Below are positions 47,054-56,736 of a DNA stretch of 64,000 nt, piece after piece. The notes under the pieces were generated by a model. It worked only from the letters and a program-made list of their open reading frames with translations, was not told the origin of the DNA and searched no databases. The DNA comes from Pseudomonas sp. Bout1 (GTDB lineage: Bacteria; Pseudomonadota; Gammaproteobacteria; Pseudomonadales; Pseudomonadaceae): contig NZ_JAVIWK010000001.1 in the NCBI RefSeq assembly GCF_034314165.1, positions 4,789,001 to 4,853,000 of the forward strand. The letters run 5' to 3'. Each line of letters begins with the position of its first letter. Position 1 is the stretch's first letter. Position numbers and translations under genes: made by a program.

Positions 47054-47125
47054 TCAGCGGCTGGCGAAATACATGGTCACTTCGAAGCCGATACGCAGGT
47101 CGGTAAACGCGGGTTTAATCCACAT
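47054..47125 (-). CDS. pqqA: Coenzyme PQQ precursor peptide PqqA (orphan copy)
   Basis: The frame codes for 23 residues, [20 protein letters not shown] plus ASR. It has the conserved Glu15 and Tyr19 (EVTMY) that are crosslinked and cut out to form pyrroloquinoline quinone. GAGGA lies eight bases before ATG 47125. No pqqBCDE follows; the neighbours are the aldehyde dehydrogenase and the ErcA-like gene. It is probably an extra copy raising precursor supply when alcohol oxidation is induced. Confidence 0.93.
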   Translation of the reverse strand: MWIKPAFTDLRIGFEVTMYFASR

Positions 47126-47269
47126 GGGGCAGTCCTCTTGTTGTGCCGGAGTATTCCGGTAAAGCCATTAATGCACTTGGCCGGGAAGGAGCGAATGCTA
47201 CTTTCGAAGCAAAGGCCGAGTGCATTGGTCGGGGGTGTACATCGATCAAAATGTGCGAGGGGTGGTTAG

Positions 47270-48790
47270 TTAGAAGAACCCCAACGGGTTGATGTCGTAG
47301 CTCACCAGCAGGTTTTTGGTCTGCTGGTAATGGTCCAGCATCATCTTGTGATTCTCCCGCCCAACGCCCGACTTCTTGTACCCGCCAAACGCCGCATGCG
47401 CCGGATACAGGTGATAACAGTTGGTCCACACGCGCCCGGCCTTGATCGCGCGGCCCATGCGGTACGCGCGGTTGATGTCACGGGTCCACAAGCCAGCCCC
47501 AAGGCCGAACTCGCTGTCATTGGCAATCGCCAGGGCTTCGGCTTCGTCCTTGAACGTCGTCACGCCGACCACCGGCCCAAAGATCTCTTCCTGGAACACG
47601 CGCATTTTGTTGTGGCCCTTGAGCAGGGTCGGCTGGATGTAATAACCGCTGGACAGGTCGCCCTCAAGGCGCTCGGCCGCACCGCCGATGAGCAATTCGG
47701 CGCCCTCTTCCTGGGCAATTTTCAGGTACGAGAGAATCTTGTCGTATTGCTGCTCGGACGCTTGGGCACCGACCATGGTTTCGGTGTCCAGCGGGTTGCC
47801 GCGCTTGATCTTGACGATCTTCTTCATCACCTCGGCCATGAACGGTTCATAGATCGACTCCTGCACCAGTGCCCGCGATGGGCAGGTGCACACCTCGCCC
47901 TGGTTGAAGAACGCCAGCACCAGGCCTTCGGCGGCTTTCTCGATGAACTGTGGCTCGGCCTGCATGATGTCTTCAAAGAAGATATTCGGCGACTTGCCGC
48001 CCAACTCCACGGTGGACGGGATGATGTTCTCGGCGGCGCAATGCATGATGTGCGCGCCCACCGGGGTGGAGCCGGTAAAGGCGATTTTGGCGATGCGCTT
48101 GCTGGTAGCCAGCGCCTCCCCCGCTTCGCGACCAAAACCCTGGACGATGTTCAGCACGCCGGCCGGCAACAGGTCGGCGATCAGCTCGGCAAATACCATG
48201 ATCGACAGCGGCGTTTGCTCGGCAGGCTTGAGCACCACGCAGTTGCCCGCCGCCAGGGCCGGGGCGAGTTTCCAGGCGGCCATCAGCAGCGGGAAGTTCC
48301 ACGGGATGATTTGCCCGACTACGCCCAGCGGCTCGTGAAAATGATAGGCGGTGGTCAGTTCATTGATCTCGGCGGCGCCGCCTTCCTGGGCGCGGATACA
48401 GCCGGCGAAGTAGCGAAAATGGTCGGCCGCCAGGGGCACGTCGGCGTTGAGGGTCTCGCGCACGGCCTTGCCGTTGTCCCAGCTTTCGGTGACCGCCAGC
48501 ACTTCAAGGTGTTGCTCGATACGGTCGGCGATTTTCAGCAGTACCAGGGAGCGATCCTGGGCCGAGGTCTTGCCCCAGGCATCAGCCGCCGCGTGGGCCG
48601 CATCCAGGGCCTTGTCGATATCGGCAGCGTTGGAGCGCGGGAATTCGGCGATCACTTCACCGGTCACCGGCGAGGTGTTGGTGAAGTATTCACCGTTGAC
48701 CGGCGGGACGAATTCGCCGCCAATGAAATTGCCGTAGCGCGGCTTGAAGCTGACGATCGCGCCGGGGGTGCCAGGTTGTGCATAGATCAT
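47270..48790 (-). CDS. exaC: NAD-dependent aldehyde dehydrogenase (ExaC/PedI type)
   Basis: The 506-residue enzyme oxidises the aldehyde made by the quinoprotein dehydrogenases (acetaldehyde and others) to the acid in the cytosol. Catalytic residues are in VELGGKSPN (Glu) and GEVCTCPSR (Cys), with AFTGSTPVG as the NAD loop. The C-terminus DINPLGFF is typical of the ExaC/AldA class. It lies upstream of the orphan pqqA on the same strand. Confidence 0.93.
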   Translation of the reverse strand: MIYAQPGTPGAIVSFKPRYGNFIGGEFVPPVNGEYFTNTSPVTGEVIAEFPRSNAADIDKALDAAHAAADAWGKTSAQDRSLVLLKIADRIEQHLEVLAVTESWDNGKAVRETLNADVPLAADHFRYFAGCIRAQEGGAAEINELTTAYHFHEPLGVVGQIIPWNFPLLMAAWKLAPALAAGNCVVLKPAEQTPLSIMVFAELIADLLPAGVLNIVQGFGREAGEALATSKRIAKIAFTGSTPVGAHIMHCAAENIIPSTVELGGKSPNIFFEDIMQAEPQFIEKAAEGLVLAFFNQGEVCTCPSRALVQESIYEPFMAEVMKKIVKIKRGNPLDTETMVGAQASEQQYDKILSYLKIAQEEGAELLIGGAAERLEGDLSSGYYIQPTLLKGHNKMRVFQEEIFGPVVGVTTFKDEAEALAIANDSEFGLGAGLWTRDINRAYRMGRAIKAGRVWTNCYHLYPAHAAFGGYKKSGVGRENHKMMLDHYQQTKNLLVSYDINPLGFF

Positions 48791-48890
48791 GGTGAGGCCT
48801 CTGTCGGGGTCCAGGCCTGTTGGTCAACAGGCGATACCCGATAGTAAAGAGCCCACGCTGCCCGGCGAATGCGCCGTTGGCAGGGGGGCT

Positions 48891-48909
48891 CTTGTCATTT
48901 GGTAGTAGG
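48891..48909 (+). promoter_or_regulatory. Candidate regulator site ahead of exaC
   Basis: CTTGTCATTTGGTAGTAGG matches CTACTCCCTTGGTAGTAGG at 15 of 19 positions; the right half is identical. It is 101 bases upstream of the exaC start, in the space behind the pedH-like gene. Confidence 0.5.
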
Positions 48910-48910
48910 T

Positions 48911-50686
48911 TTAGTGCTTGGCGACCAATTCCTTGGGCAGCTTGAAGGTCCAGAGCATCCCGCCCTGGTTGAAGTCCTTGATCCGCTTGGCCACTTCACC
49001 GCCCCACAACGGCACCGCCCCGCCCCAGCCGGAAAGCACCGAGACGTACTGTTCGCCGTCCATTTCCCAGGTGACCGGCGAGCCGAGTACACCGGAGCCG
49101 GTCTGGAACTCCCAGACTTTCTCACCGGTCTTGGCATTGAACGCCTGCAGGAAGCCCTCGGGCGTGCCGGTGAACACCAGGTTGCCCTTGGTGGTCAGCA
49201 CGCCGCCCCACAGTGGCGCGTAGTTCTTGTGGCGCCAGACCTCCTTGCCGTTGATCGGGTCGATGGCCCGCAGCACACCGATGTAGTCTTCATTCAACGG
49301 CTTGATGGTGAAGCCCGCACCGAGGAACGCCGCGCCTTTCTTGTAGGCGATGCCTTCGTTCCAGATGTCCATGCCCCACTCGTTCGACGGCACATAGAAC
49401 AAACCGGTGTCGCGGTTATAAGCCATCGGCATCCAGTTTTTTGCACCGAGGAAGGCCGGCGCCACGAATACCGAGGTGCCCTTGGTCTCACTGCCCGGCG
49501 CGCCGGGGCGGCTGGCTTCGTTGTAGATCGGCCGGCCGTCTTTATCCAGGCCGGTGGCCCAGGTGATTTTGTCGACGAACGGGAAACCACGGATGAACTT
49601 ACCGTTGGTGCGGTCCAGTACGTAGAAGAAACCATTGCGGTCCGCCGTGGCCGCCGCTTTGATTTCCTTGCCGCCCTCGGTGTAGTTGAACGAGATCAAT
49701 TCGTTCACGCCGTCGTAGTCCCAGCCGTCATGGGGCGTGCTCTGGAAGTGCCATTTGATGGTGCCGTCGTCCGGGTTCAGCGCCAGACGCGAGGACGAAT
49801 AGAGGTTGTCACCGGGGCGCAGGTGGGAGTTCCACGGCGCCGGGTTGCCGGTGCCGAACAACAGCAGGTTGGTTTCCGGGTCGTAGTAGCCACCCAGCCA
49901 CGGGGCCGCGCCACCGGTTTTCCACAGGTCGCCAGGCCAGGTCTTGCCCGCCTCGCCACCGGAGATACCGTTTTCCACCGCCTTGCCATCCTTGTAGACG
50001 TAGCCCATATGACCTTCCACGGTCGGCCGGGTCCACAGCAGGTTGCCGTTTTTCGGGTCGTAGGCTTCGATCTTGCCCACCACGCCGAACTCGCCGCCGG
50101 CCACCCCGGTAATCAGTTTGCCGTTGATCACCAGGGGCGCGGCGCTGATGGAGTAGCCTTCCTTGTGGTCGGCCACTTGCTTGCTCCACACCACTTTGCC
50201 GGTGTCCTTGTTCAGGGCGACCAGCTTGGCGTCGAGGGTGCCGAAGTACACCAGGTCACCGTAAAGCGCCACACCGCGGTTGATCACGTCGCAGCACGGG
50301 CGGATGTCGTCTGGCAGGCGCGCATCGTATTGCCAGAGTTTCTTGCCGGTGCGTGCATCCACCGCGAACACCCGTGAGTAGGAGCCGGTGAGGTACATCA
50401 CCCCGTCCTTGATCATCGGCTGCGCCTGTTGCCCGCGTTGTTTCTCGCCGCCAAAAGAGAAGGCCCAGACCGGGCGCAGCTCCTTGACGTTATCGACGTT
50501 TAGGGTATCGAGCGGGCTGTAACGCTGACCCTGGACACCCAGGCCGTTGGTGACGATCTGCCCGGGATTTTTTGGGTCCTGGAGAATGTCCTGGTCGGTG
50601 ACAGCGGCGAAGGCGTGGCCAGACAACAGGATGGCACTGAGCAGCACACTCAAGGCGAAGGGTTGGCGACGTGCGGGTTGGGTCAT
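48911..50686 (-). CDS. pedH: PQQ-dependent alcohol dehydrogenase, lanthanide type (PedH-like)
   Basis: This periplasmic quinoprotein oxidises primary alcohols and aldehydes and passes electrons to a cytochrome c. The 591 residues have a signal peptide (to about 28), the vicinal Cys131-Cys132 disulfide over PQQ, tryptophan-docking propeller blades, and GWDYDG with catalytic Asp323 followed by Asp325. That extra Asp two residues on is the mark of lanthanide-dependent enzymes (XoxF, PedH); calcium enzymes have Ala/Ser/Thr. The start region [13 protein letters not shown] is secretory. Confidence 0.9.
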   Translation of the reverse strand: MTQPARRQPFALSVLLSAILLSGHAFAAVTDQDILQDPKNPGQIVTNGLGVQGQRYSPLDTLNVDNVKELRPVWAFSFGGEKQRGQQAQPMIKDGVMYLTGSYSRVFAVDARTGKKLWQYDARLPDDIRPCCDVINRGVALYGDLVYFGTLDAKLVALNKDTGKVVWSKQVADHKEGYSISAAPLVINGKLITGVAGGEFGVVGKIEAYDPKNGNLLWTRPTVEGHMGYVYKDGKAVENGISGGEAGKTWPGDLWKTGGAAPWLGGYYDPETNLLLFGTGNPAPWNSHLRPGDNLYSSSRLALNPDDGTIKWHFQSTPHDGWDYDGVNELISFNYTEGGKEIKAAATADRNGFFYVLDRTNGKFIRGFPFVDKITWATGLDKDGRPIYNEASRPGAPGSETKGTSVFVAPAFLGAKNWMPMAYNRDTGLFYVPSNEWGMDIWNEGIAYKKGAAFLGAGFTIKPLNEDYIGVLRAIDPINGKEVWRHKNYAPLWGGVLTTKGNLVFTGTPEGFLQAFNAKTGEKVWEFQTGSGVLGSPVTWEMDGEQYVSVLSGWGGAVPLWGGEVAKRIKDFNQGGMLWTFKLPKELVAKH

Positions 50687-50792
50687 GACGGCTACCTCTG
50701 CGGTTTTTGTTATACCCGGGAAATTTTCCCGGTCTGGTGCAGATTCTTGGGCGCTGGGGGCGTCTCCACAATTGACCGCTGTATCGAGTTTG

Positions 50793-50811
50793 CTAGTTCC
50801 TTAGTAGCGGG
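50793..50811 (+). promoter_or_regulatory. Candidate regulator site ahead of the pedH-like gene
   Basis: CTAGTTCCTTAGTAGCGGG matches CTACTCCCTTGGTAGTAGG at 14 of 19 positions in the same spacing. It lies 107 bases upstream of the dehydrogenase start and overlaps the space after the metallo-hydrolase stop. Confidence 0.5.
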
Positions 50812-50815
50812 TGGA

Positions 50816-51754
50816 TCAGGGGCGTGCGGCCGAATCCAGGCGTTGCATCTGCCCGCGTTCGTACCCGGGGTACAGGTGGCTGACGCTGCGGATCAACTCG
50901 TAGCGGCTCAGGCTGATGGCGGCGAATCGCTCGGGAATGGGGCTGCGGATCATCTCACTCATGTCACTGCCATCGGCCGCGCCGTCACGCAGCAACTGGT
51001 CGAGCCAGGTCAGGTAGTCACGCATCTGCACAAAGGGCTGGGCATCAGTGGCCACCGGGCCATGGCCGGGCACAATCAGGGTCCAGGGCAAGCCTTGCAG
51101 GGTATTGATGTCTGCCAGCCACACGGCCAGGCCGGGGCTGTTCGGGGTGGTCAAGGCGCGCTGGTAGAACACCAGGTCGCCGGCAAACAGCACGCCGGTT
51201 TTCTGGTCCAGGATCGCCAGGTCAGCGCCGGTATGACCCGCCAGCGCCACCAGGCGCAAGTCGTGGCTGCCCACAGTCAAAATGCCGGGTTCCAGCACCT
51301 GGTTGGGCAAGACCACTTCGGTGCCGCGCATCCAGTCGCCAACCATGCGGTACAGGTTCTCGGCCATGCTGTCGCCCTGCTCATGGAGCAACCGGGTGGT
51401 GCCGGCCAACGCGCCGATAGGCACCTCGCGAAACGCCTGGTTGCCCAGTGCGTGGTCGGGGTGATGGTGGGTCAACAGGACCTGGACCACCGGTTTGGCA
51501 GTGACGCCGGCAATGGCCTGGCGCATGGCTTCGCCATAACGTTTCGACGGCCCGGTATCGATCACCACCACCCCGGCTTCGGTGACGATAAACCCGGTGT
51601 TGACGATATTGCCGCCGTTGGCCTTGGCGAAGTTGTCGGTGCTGCCCTCCAGCAGCCAGGTGTCTTCAGCGATCAACCGGGGCTTGAGGGCGTAGTCCAG
51701 CTCGGCCAGCGCGGGCAGGCTCACGCTCAGGCATAACAGCAGTATCCAGCGCAT
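50816..51754 (-). CDS. Quinoprotein-associated metallo-beta-lactamase-fold hydrolase (SoxH-like)
   Basis: The 312 residues begin with a signal peptide (LLLCLSVSLPALA). The MBL metal motif is THHHPDHALG, with GHTGADLA and PGHGPVA as later ligands. It matches the SoxH-related proteins found with PQQ dehydrogenases. The substrate is unknown; a thiol or thioester-type periplasmic substrate is plausible because of the SoxYZ-like partner directly upstream. Start ATG 51754 follows AGGAG. Confidence 0.85.
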   Translation of the reverse strand: MRWILLLCLSVSLPALAELDYALKPRLIAEDTWLLEGSTDNFAKANGGNIVNTGFIVTEAGVVVIDTGPSKRYGEAMRQAIAGVTAKPVVQVLLTHHHPDHALGNQAFREVPIGALAGTTRLLHEQGDSMAENLYRMVGDWMRGTEVVLPNQVLEPGILTVGSHDLRLVALAGHTGADLAILDQKTGVLFAGDLVFYQRALTTPNSPGLAVWLADINTLQGLPWTLIVPGHGPVATDAQPFVQMRDYLTWLDQLLRDGAADGSDMSEMIRSPIPERFAAISLSRYELIRSVSHLYPGYERGQMQRLDSAARP

Positions 51755-51770
51755 GCCGCGCTCCTTCTGG

Positions 51771-52532
51771 TCAGGGAATGGCTGCATCAAACTCATTGCC
51801 GCTGTTGTCCCGCAGCACCAGGCGGGTTGGCCCTGCGCCTTCGATGTCAAATGCCAGGTTGGGGTTTTCACTGACCGCCGGGAACAGTTCAAGGTCGGCC
51901 AGCACTTGCCCGGCCTGATCCTGCAGTTGCGCGTGGTTGATAAAAAACTCGGGGATGCCGTTGATCATGCCGTTGTCCATGGGGTGTGCCACCTGTACCC
52001 GCAGGCGGCTGAACTCACCACGCGGATAACGCCCACCCAGCACTTCACCGATATGCTCCTCCCAGCCCGGCTGCGTGCGCACCACGCTTGGGGCCGTGCA
52101 ACCACCGCCCGCCGCATCGATCAGGGTCGAGCCGACGTGCCACACGCCGTCCTCCGTCAGCACCGCCGCACGCAACGGCGTGGCCTGTTCAATGCGGATG
52201 CGCAGCGACAGCCACGGCAGCACCCGGGCCCGGGGCTGAAAATCGACGATTTTGGGCAACGGATTGAGTTCGGCCCAGGCAACGATTTTCAGCACCTGGC
52301 CCTTGAACGCCCGGGCGTCGATCTCCAGGGGCACCTGCCGGGCATCTTCGGCAAACGGCGGCGCCAGCAGCCTGACCCGCTGGTCGAACACAAACGGCGC
52401 ATCGCCCAGCATCTGCTTGTGGTAGAAGTCCCACATCACTGACGGCACCGGGTCCTTGCCGGGGTCGACGTCTACCCCATAGGCCGCCAGCGGCAACCAA
52501 CAGGCCAATACGCAACACGCTCGCCAGTTCAT
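51771..52532 (-). CDS. SoxYZ-like carrier protein of the quinoprotein system
   Basis: The 253-residue secreted protein has a SoxY-like N-terminal part ending in DAAGGGC (Cys145), which corresponds to the carrier Cys of SoxY (GGCGG) but lies inside a fusion with a SoxZ-like Ig domain (about 155-253, LRVQVAHPMDNGMINGIPEFFINH). In sulfur oxidation SoxYZ carries substrates on that Cys. No other sox genes are here, so its cargo in alcohol oxidation is unknown. Confidence 0.82.
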   Translation of the reverse strand: MNWRACCVLACWLPLAAYGVDVDPGKDPVPSVMWDFYHKQMLGDAPFVFDQRVRLLAPPFAEDARQVPLEIDARAFKGQVLKIVAWAELNPLPKIVDFQPRARVLPWLSLRIRIEQATPLRAAVLTEDGVWHVGSTLIDAAGGGCTAPSVVRTQPGWEEHIGEVLGGRYPRGEFSRLRVQVAHPMDNGMINGIPEFFINHAQLQDQAGQVLADLELFPAVSENPNLAFDIEGAGPTRLVLRDNSGNEFDAAIP

Positions 52533-52541
52533 CGCCTGCTC

Positions 52542-53417
52542 CTATTGGTACATCTCGGGCACTTCGTAGCGCAGGCCGTAATGGCTGTAGATCGCTTGCA
52601 GCGTGCCGTCGCGGATCAGGCTTTCCAGCGCCTCCTCCACCGCATACGCCAGCTGACGGTTGCTTTCATGCACGGCCATACCGATTTCCCAGCGTTGCTT
52701 GCCCATGTTCGGGTACGCATTTTCCGCGAGGGCCAGCTGCGCGTCGTGGGCCTGGTGTACCTGCCAGTCGATTTCCCCGCGCATGCCCATCACCGCATCG
52801 ACTTCCCCGGCCTTCATCGCCGCAAAAGCCTGGGGCACGCCGGGGTAGTGACGGGTGTGCCCGGCAAGCATGCCGTTGAACACCGAGGTCAGGTAAAACG
52901 AGGGCACGCTGTCGACCTCAACCCCGATGGGGTGCTGCTCGAACACCGCCACACTGCCCACGCTGTCCAGGCGGCGGCGGTCATACGCTACTTGCCATTG
53001 TTCATTCTGGTAGGGCCCGAACATCACCACATGGCCGTTTTCCAACTCGCCCTGATCGTTACGTTTTTGCGCGTAATCGTGGTCGTAGGGGGCACGCATC
53101 ATCAGGTCGGCCAGTTGCTGATTATGCAACTGGCTGCCGCGCCAGATGTAGTCGCGCAGGTCGTCGTCGAGTTTCTCGCCGGCGGGGGCCCAGATCAGCG
53201 TCAGGCGCACCCCCAGCGCCTTGGCCAGGGCCTGGGCGAGTTCCACATCGACCCCACGAGGCGTGCCGGCGTCTTCAAAACTGTAGGGTGCGAAGTCCTT
53301 GTACACCGCCACTTTCAGTTCGCCGTCGGCGATCATCTGGTCATAGCCGCGCACCTGCGCCTGCGCGACCTGGCAGCACAGCATCAGCACGCTGAGTACG
53401 GCAGCAAACAGGCGCAT
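52542..53417 (-). CDS. Quinoprotein-associated periplasmic binding protein (MoxJ-like)
   Basis: The 291-residue SBP_bac_3-type protein has a signal peptide (CCQVAQA) and KVAVYKDFAPYSFED, PRGVDVELAQALAKAL as binding-domain motifs. MoxJ-type proteins sit next to PQQ dehydrogenases and are thought to help maturation of the holoenzyme rather than import; no permease follows. It starts three bases after the cytochrome gene stops. Confidence 0.85.
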   Translation of the reverse strand: MRLFAAVLSVLMLCCQVAQAQVRGYDQMIADGELKVAVYKDFAPYSFEDAGTPRGVDVELAQALAKALGVRLTLIWAPAGEKLDDDLRDYIWRGSQLHNQQLADLMMRAPYDHDYAQKRNDQGELENGHVVMFGPYQNEQWQVAYDRRRLDSVGSVAVFEQHPIGVEVDSVPSFYLTSVFNGMLAGHTRHYPGVPQAFAAMKAGEVDAVMGMRGEIDWQVHQAHDAQLALAENAYPNMGKQRWEIGMAVHESNRQLAYAVEEALESLIRDGTLQAIYSHYGLRYEVPEMYQ

Positions 53418-53420
53418 CCG

Positions 53421-53882
53421 CTATTCCTCGACGTGCACGGTGTCGAGGTAGGTCCGCACCGCCCACAGGGCTTCCTGGCTCAGGTAGTCCGCCATCTTCG
53501 GCATATACACCCGGCCGTCCCGCACGGCGCCGTGGCGCACCCGCTCGACGAACCACTCATCGCCGGCGTCGCCCACGTCCAGCATGCGCAAATCGGGAGC
53601 GATGCCACCGGACTTGGCTTCCAGCCCATGGCAGGCAGCGCAGTTCTGGTTGTAGGCCGACGAGCCGATTTCCACCGCCTTGTCGTGCTCCGGGGAGGTG
53701 CGATAGGGGTTCACCGCCGCCCATCCATCCGCGTCGACCGCTACGCCGGCGTCCTTGACCGACGTCAGGCCCTTGGTTTCCACCGCCTGCGGCACCACGT
53801 TGCCGTGTGCCCACAGGTTACCGGCACTGACGATGCCGGCCAGCAGACCGGCCACAAGCAAGGCGTTGCGTTTTGTTGTCAT
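53421..53882 (-). CDS. exaB: Cytochrome c550 (electron acceptor of quinoprotein alcohol dehydrogenase)
   Basis: The 153-residue secreted cytochrome has one heme motif, CAACH, in SAYNQNCAACHGLEAKSGG and a distal Met in VYMPKMADYLS. It takes electrons from the PQQ alcohol dehydrogenase. It is divergent from the ExaA/PedE-like gene across 254 bases, as in other Pseudomonas. ATG 53882 has GAGGG upstream. Confidence 0.92.
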   Translation of the reverse strand: MTTKRNALLVAGLLAGIVSAGNLWAHGNVVPQAVETKGLTSVKDAGVAVDADGWAAVNPYRTSPEHDKAVEIGSSAYNQNCAACHGLEAKSGGIAPDLRMLDVGDAGDEWFVERVRHGAVRDGRVYMPKMADYLSQEALWAVRTYLDTVHVEE

Positions 53883-53985
53883 TATTTTTGCCCTCAGGAT
53901 TGCACGCAAACCTCTATGCAGAGGCTATGGCACCCATCTTAGAAACCCCTGGGGGCACGCCGTATGCTGCTTTGGTGGCCGCCCT

Positions 53986-54004
53986 CTACTCCCTTGGTAG
54001 TAGG
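53986..54004 (+). promoter_or_regulatory. Candidate regulator site in the exaA/exaB divergent region
   Basis: CTACTCCCTTGGTAGTAGG is a near-dyad (CTACT...AGTAG), about 130 bases ahead of the calcium-type dehydrogenase and 104 ahead of the cytochrome gene. It is the best copy of a motif found ahead of five other units in or near the quinoprotein region. A LuxR-type response regulator from the cluster may bind it. Confidence 0.55.
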
Positions 54005-54136
54005 GCTTGTGGGGCACACCCAAATCAGATGCCGTTCGGGAAGTTGTCCCGGCAACACCGGGAGTTTTTCCGTATCCACCCACCGCACGCAGGCAGCACC
54101 CTGTGCAGGCCAAAACCTCCACTGGGAACTGCAACC

Positions 54137-56029
54137 ATGACAATAAGATCGCTACCCGCCCTCTCACCTTTAAGCCTCGCCCTGCAGGCTTTTCTGCTGG
54201 TGGGCAGCCTGTCCCTGAGTGCTGCCAGCCTCGCCGCTGGCGAACCTGCAAAAACCACGCGCAACGTCACCTGGGAAGACATCGCCAACGACCACCTCAC
54301 TACCAAGGACGTGCTGCAGTACGGCATGGGCACCAATGCCCAGCGCTGGAGCCCGCTGGCCCAGGTCAACGACAAGAACGTGTTCAAGCTGACGCCGGCC
54401 TGGTCCTACTCGTTCGGCGATGAAAAGCAGCGCGGCCAAGAGTCCCAGGCCATCGTCAGCGACGGCGTGGTGTACGTCACCGGTTCCTACTCCCGTGTGT
54501 TCGCCCTCGACGCAAAGACCGGCAAGCGCCTGTGGACCTACAACCACCGCCTGCCCGACAACATTCGCCCGTGCTGTGACGTGGTCAACCGTGGGGCGGC
54601 GATCTTTGGCGACAAGATCTACTTCGGCACCCTTGATGCACGCTTGATCGCCCTCGACAAAAACACCGGCAAAGTGGTGTGGAACAAGAAGTTCGGCGAC
54701 CACGCCGCCGGCTACACCATGACCGGCGCCCCCGTGCTGATCAAAGACAAGGTCACCGGCAAGGTACTGCTGATTCACGGCAGTTCCGGCGATGAATTCG
54801 GCGTGGTCGGCCAGCTGTACGCCCGCGACCCGGACACCGGCGAAGAAGTCTGGATGCGCCCGTTCGTGGAAGGCCATATGGGCCGCTTGAACGGCAAGGA
54901 CAGCACCACCACCGGCAATGTAAAAGCACCGTCCTGGCCGGATGATCCGACCACCGAAACCGGCAAAGTCGAAGCCTGGAGCCACGGCGGCGGCGCCCCG
55001 TGGCAGAGCGCGAGCTTCGATGCCGAGACCAACACCATCATCGTTGGCGCCGGCAACCCGGGCCCGTGGAACACCTGGGCGCGCACCTCCAAGGACGGCA
55101 ACCCACACGATTTCGACAGCCTCTACACCTCGGGCCAGGTTGGCGTAGACCCCAGCACCGGCGAAGTGAAATGGTTCTACCAGCACACGCCGAACGATGC
55201 CTGGGACTTCTCCGGCAACAACGAGCTGGTGCTGTTCGACTACAAGGACAAGGACGGCAAGGTTACCAAGGCCACCGGCCACGCCGACCGCAACGGCTTC
55301 TTCTACGTGGTGGACCGCACCAACGGCAAATTGCAGAACGCGTTCCCGTTTGTCGACAACATCACCTGGGCCAGCCACATCGACCTCAAGACCGGTCGCC
55401 CAGTGGAGAACGAAGGCCAGCGTCCCGCCAAGCCATTGCCGGGTGAAACCAAAGGCAAGTCGGTGGAAGTCTCGCCGCCGTTCCTCGGCGGCAAAAACTG
55501 GAACCCCATGGCCTACAGCCAGGACACCGGGCTGTTCTATATCCCGGGCAATCAGTGGAAAGAGGAATACTGGACCGAAGAGGTCAACTACAAAAAGGGC
55601 TCGGCGTACCTGGGCATGGGCTTTCGTATCAAGCGCATGTATGACGACCACGTCGGCACGCTGCGGGCGATGAACCCCACCACCGGCAAGGTGGTGTGGG
55701 AGCACAAGGAACACCTGCCGCTGTGGGCCGGCGTGCTCGCGACCAAGGGCAACCTGGTGTTCACCGGCACTGGCGACGGGTTCTTCAAGGCTTTCGATGC
55801 AAAAACCGGCAAGGAGCTGTGGAAGTTCCAGACCGGCAGCGGCATCGTCTCCCCGCCCATCACCTGGGACCAGGACGGCGAACAATACATCGGCGTGACC
55901 GTCGGTTACGGCGGCGCCGTGCCGTTGTGGGGTGGCGACATGGCCGAGCTGACCAAGCCGGTGGCGCAAGGCGGGTCGTTCTGGGTGTTCAAGATCCCGA
56001 GCTGGGATGTGAAAACCGCTCAGAAATAA
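54137..56029 (+). CDS. exaA: PQQ-dependent ethanol/alcohol dehydrogenase, calcium type (ExaA/PedE-like)
   Basis: The 630-residue quinoprotein has a signal peptide to about residue 34, the Cys146-Cys147 disulfide, eight propeller blades and NDAWDFSGNNE with the catalytic Asp357 followed by Ser359 at the position where lanthanide enzymes have Asp. So it should use Ca2+. ATG 54137 (MTIRSLPALS) follows GGGAA; the long open frame upstream (from 53873) is in the promoter region. The name pedE is used for the same gene in P. putida. Confidence 0.93.
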   Translation: MTIRSLPALSPLSLALQAFLLVGSLSLSAASLAAGEPAKTTRNVTWEDIANDHLTTKDVLQYGMGTNAQRWSPLAQVNDKNVFKLTPAWSYSFGDEKQRGQESQAIVSDGVVYVTGSYSRVFALDAKTGKRLWTYNHRLPDNIRPCCDVVNRGAAIFGDKIYFGTLDARLIALDKNTGKVVWNKKFGDHAAGYTMTGAPVLIKDKVTGKVLLIHGSSGDEFGVVGQLYARDPDTGEEVWMRPFVEGHMGRLNGKDSTTTGNVKAPSWPDDPTTETGKVEAWSHGGGAPWQSASFDAETNTIIVGAGNPGPWNTWARTSKDGNPHDFDSLYTSGQVGVDPSTGEVKWFYQHTPNDAWDFSGNNELVLFDYKDKDGKVTKATGHADRNGFFYVVDRTNGKLQNAFPFVDNITWASHIDLKTGRPVENEGQRPAKPLPGETKGKSVEVSPPFLGGKNWNPMAYSQDTGLFYIPGNQWKEEYWTEEVNYKKGSAYLGMGFRIKRMYDDHVGTLRAMNPTTGKVVWEHKEHLPLWAGVLATKGNLVFTGTGDGFFKAFDAKTGKELWKFQTGSGIVSPPITWDQDGEQYIGVTVGYGGAVPLWGGDMAELTKPVAQGGSFWVFKIPSWDVKTAQK

Positions 56030-56033
56030 CCCT

Positions 56034-56062
56034 GTGCGGTGAGGGGCTCCCCCTCACCGCAC
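56034..56062 (+). terminator. Strong hairpin after the exaA-like gene
   Basis: Thirteen-base perfect arms GTGCGGTGAGGGG and CCCCTCACCGCAC flank CTC, four bases past the stop. No T run follows; it may stabilise the abundant dehydrogenase mRNA or partly end transcription before the pentapeptide gene. Confidence 0.55.
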
Positions 56063-56088
56063 GTCCTCCTGCCATATGAGGTCCGTGT

Positions 56089-56736
56089 ATGAAATACCTG
56101 CCCTTTTTGCTGTTACTCAGCTTGCCGCTCGCCCACGCCGACGACGGCGACGACGCGCCCCTGATCATCAACGGCTGCACCATCGCCGAACACAGCCAAT
56201 GCCCCGGCGCCAACCTCAAGGGCGCCAACCTGAGCAATCAGGACCTGAGCCACATGAACCTGGCCGGCGCCGACCTGCGGGGCGCCGACTTGCGCCACGC
56301 CAACCTCGACCTGGCCAACCTGGAAAAAGCCCAGCTGCAGGGCGCCAACCTGACCCGCGCCAGCCTGCAACAAAGCAACCTGCGGTTGGCCGACTTCAGC
56401 GGCGCCACCTTGATGGCGGTTCAAGGCTGGGGCCTGTTTGCCCAAGGCGCGCAATTTGCGAATGCCAACCTCAGCGCCGCCTACCTGCAATTCGCCCGCC
56501 TGTCGGGGGCCAAGTTGCACAAGGCCAACCTGCGGGCAGCGGACCTGGAGATGACCTGGTTGAGCAAGGCCGACCTGCAAGGCGCCGACCTCAGCGATGC
56601 CAACCTGCAGGAAGCCAAGTTCAGTGAGAGCAACCTGGAAAAAGCCACGCTGACCGGAGCACGCCAGCATTACGCGAACTTTCAGGATGCCAATATGGAA
56701 GGTTGCACCGGCTGCCCGACCACCTGGGACCGGTGA
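56089..56736 (+). CDS. Pentapeptide-repeat protein, exported
   Basis: The 215-residue protein has a signal peptide (LLLLSLPLAHA). From about residue 40 it is a run of five-residue A(D/N)LxX units (GANLKGANLSNQDLSHMNLAG), forming a right-handed quadrilateral helix. A Cys pair is near the start (GCTIAEHSQC) and another near the end (GCTGC), perhaps capping disulfides. It follows the dehydrogenase gene in the same order as in P. putida. The role is unknown. Confidence 0.88.
   Translation: MKYLPFLLLLSLPLAHADDGDDAPLIINGCTIAEHSQCPGANLKGANLSNQDLSHMNLAGADLRGADLRHANLDLANLEKAQLQGANLTRASLQQSNLRLADFSGATLMAVQGWGLFAQGAQFANANLSAAYLQFARLSGAKLHKANLRAADLEMTWLSKADLQGADLSDANLQEAKFSESNLEKATLTGARQHYANFQDANMEGCTGCPTTWDR

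Noticed and set aside
47147..47165. A quinoprotein-regulon dyad ahead of pqqA
   Set aside because: Only about seven of 19 positions match the other sites; the likeness is mainly GGTA.
47330..48844. A 504-codon open frame on the plus strand
   Set aside because: It is antisense to the aldehyde dehydrogenase and has no recognisable domains.
54170..55969. A 599-codon open frame on the minus strand
   Set aside because: It is the shadow of the ExaA-like gene, whose motifs are complete on the plus strand.
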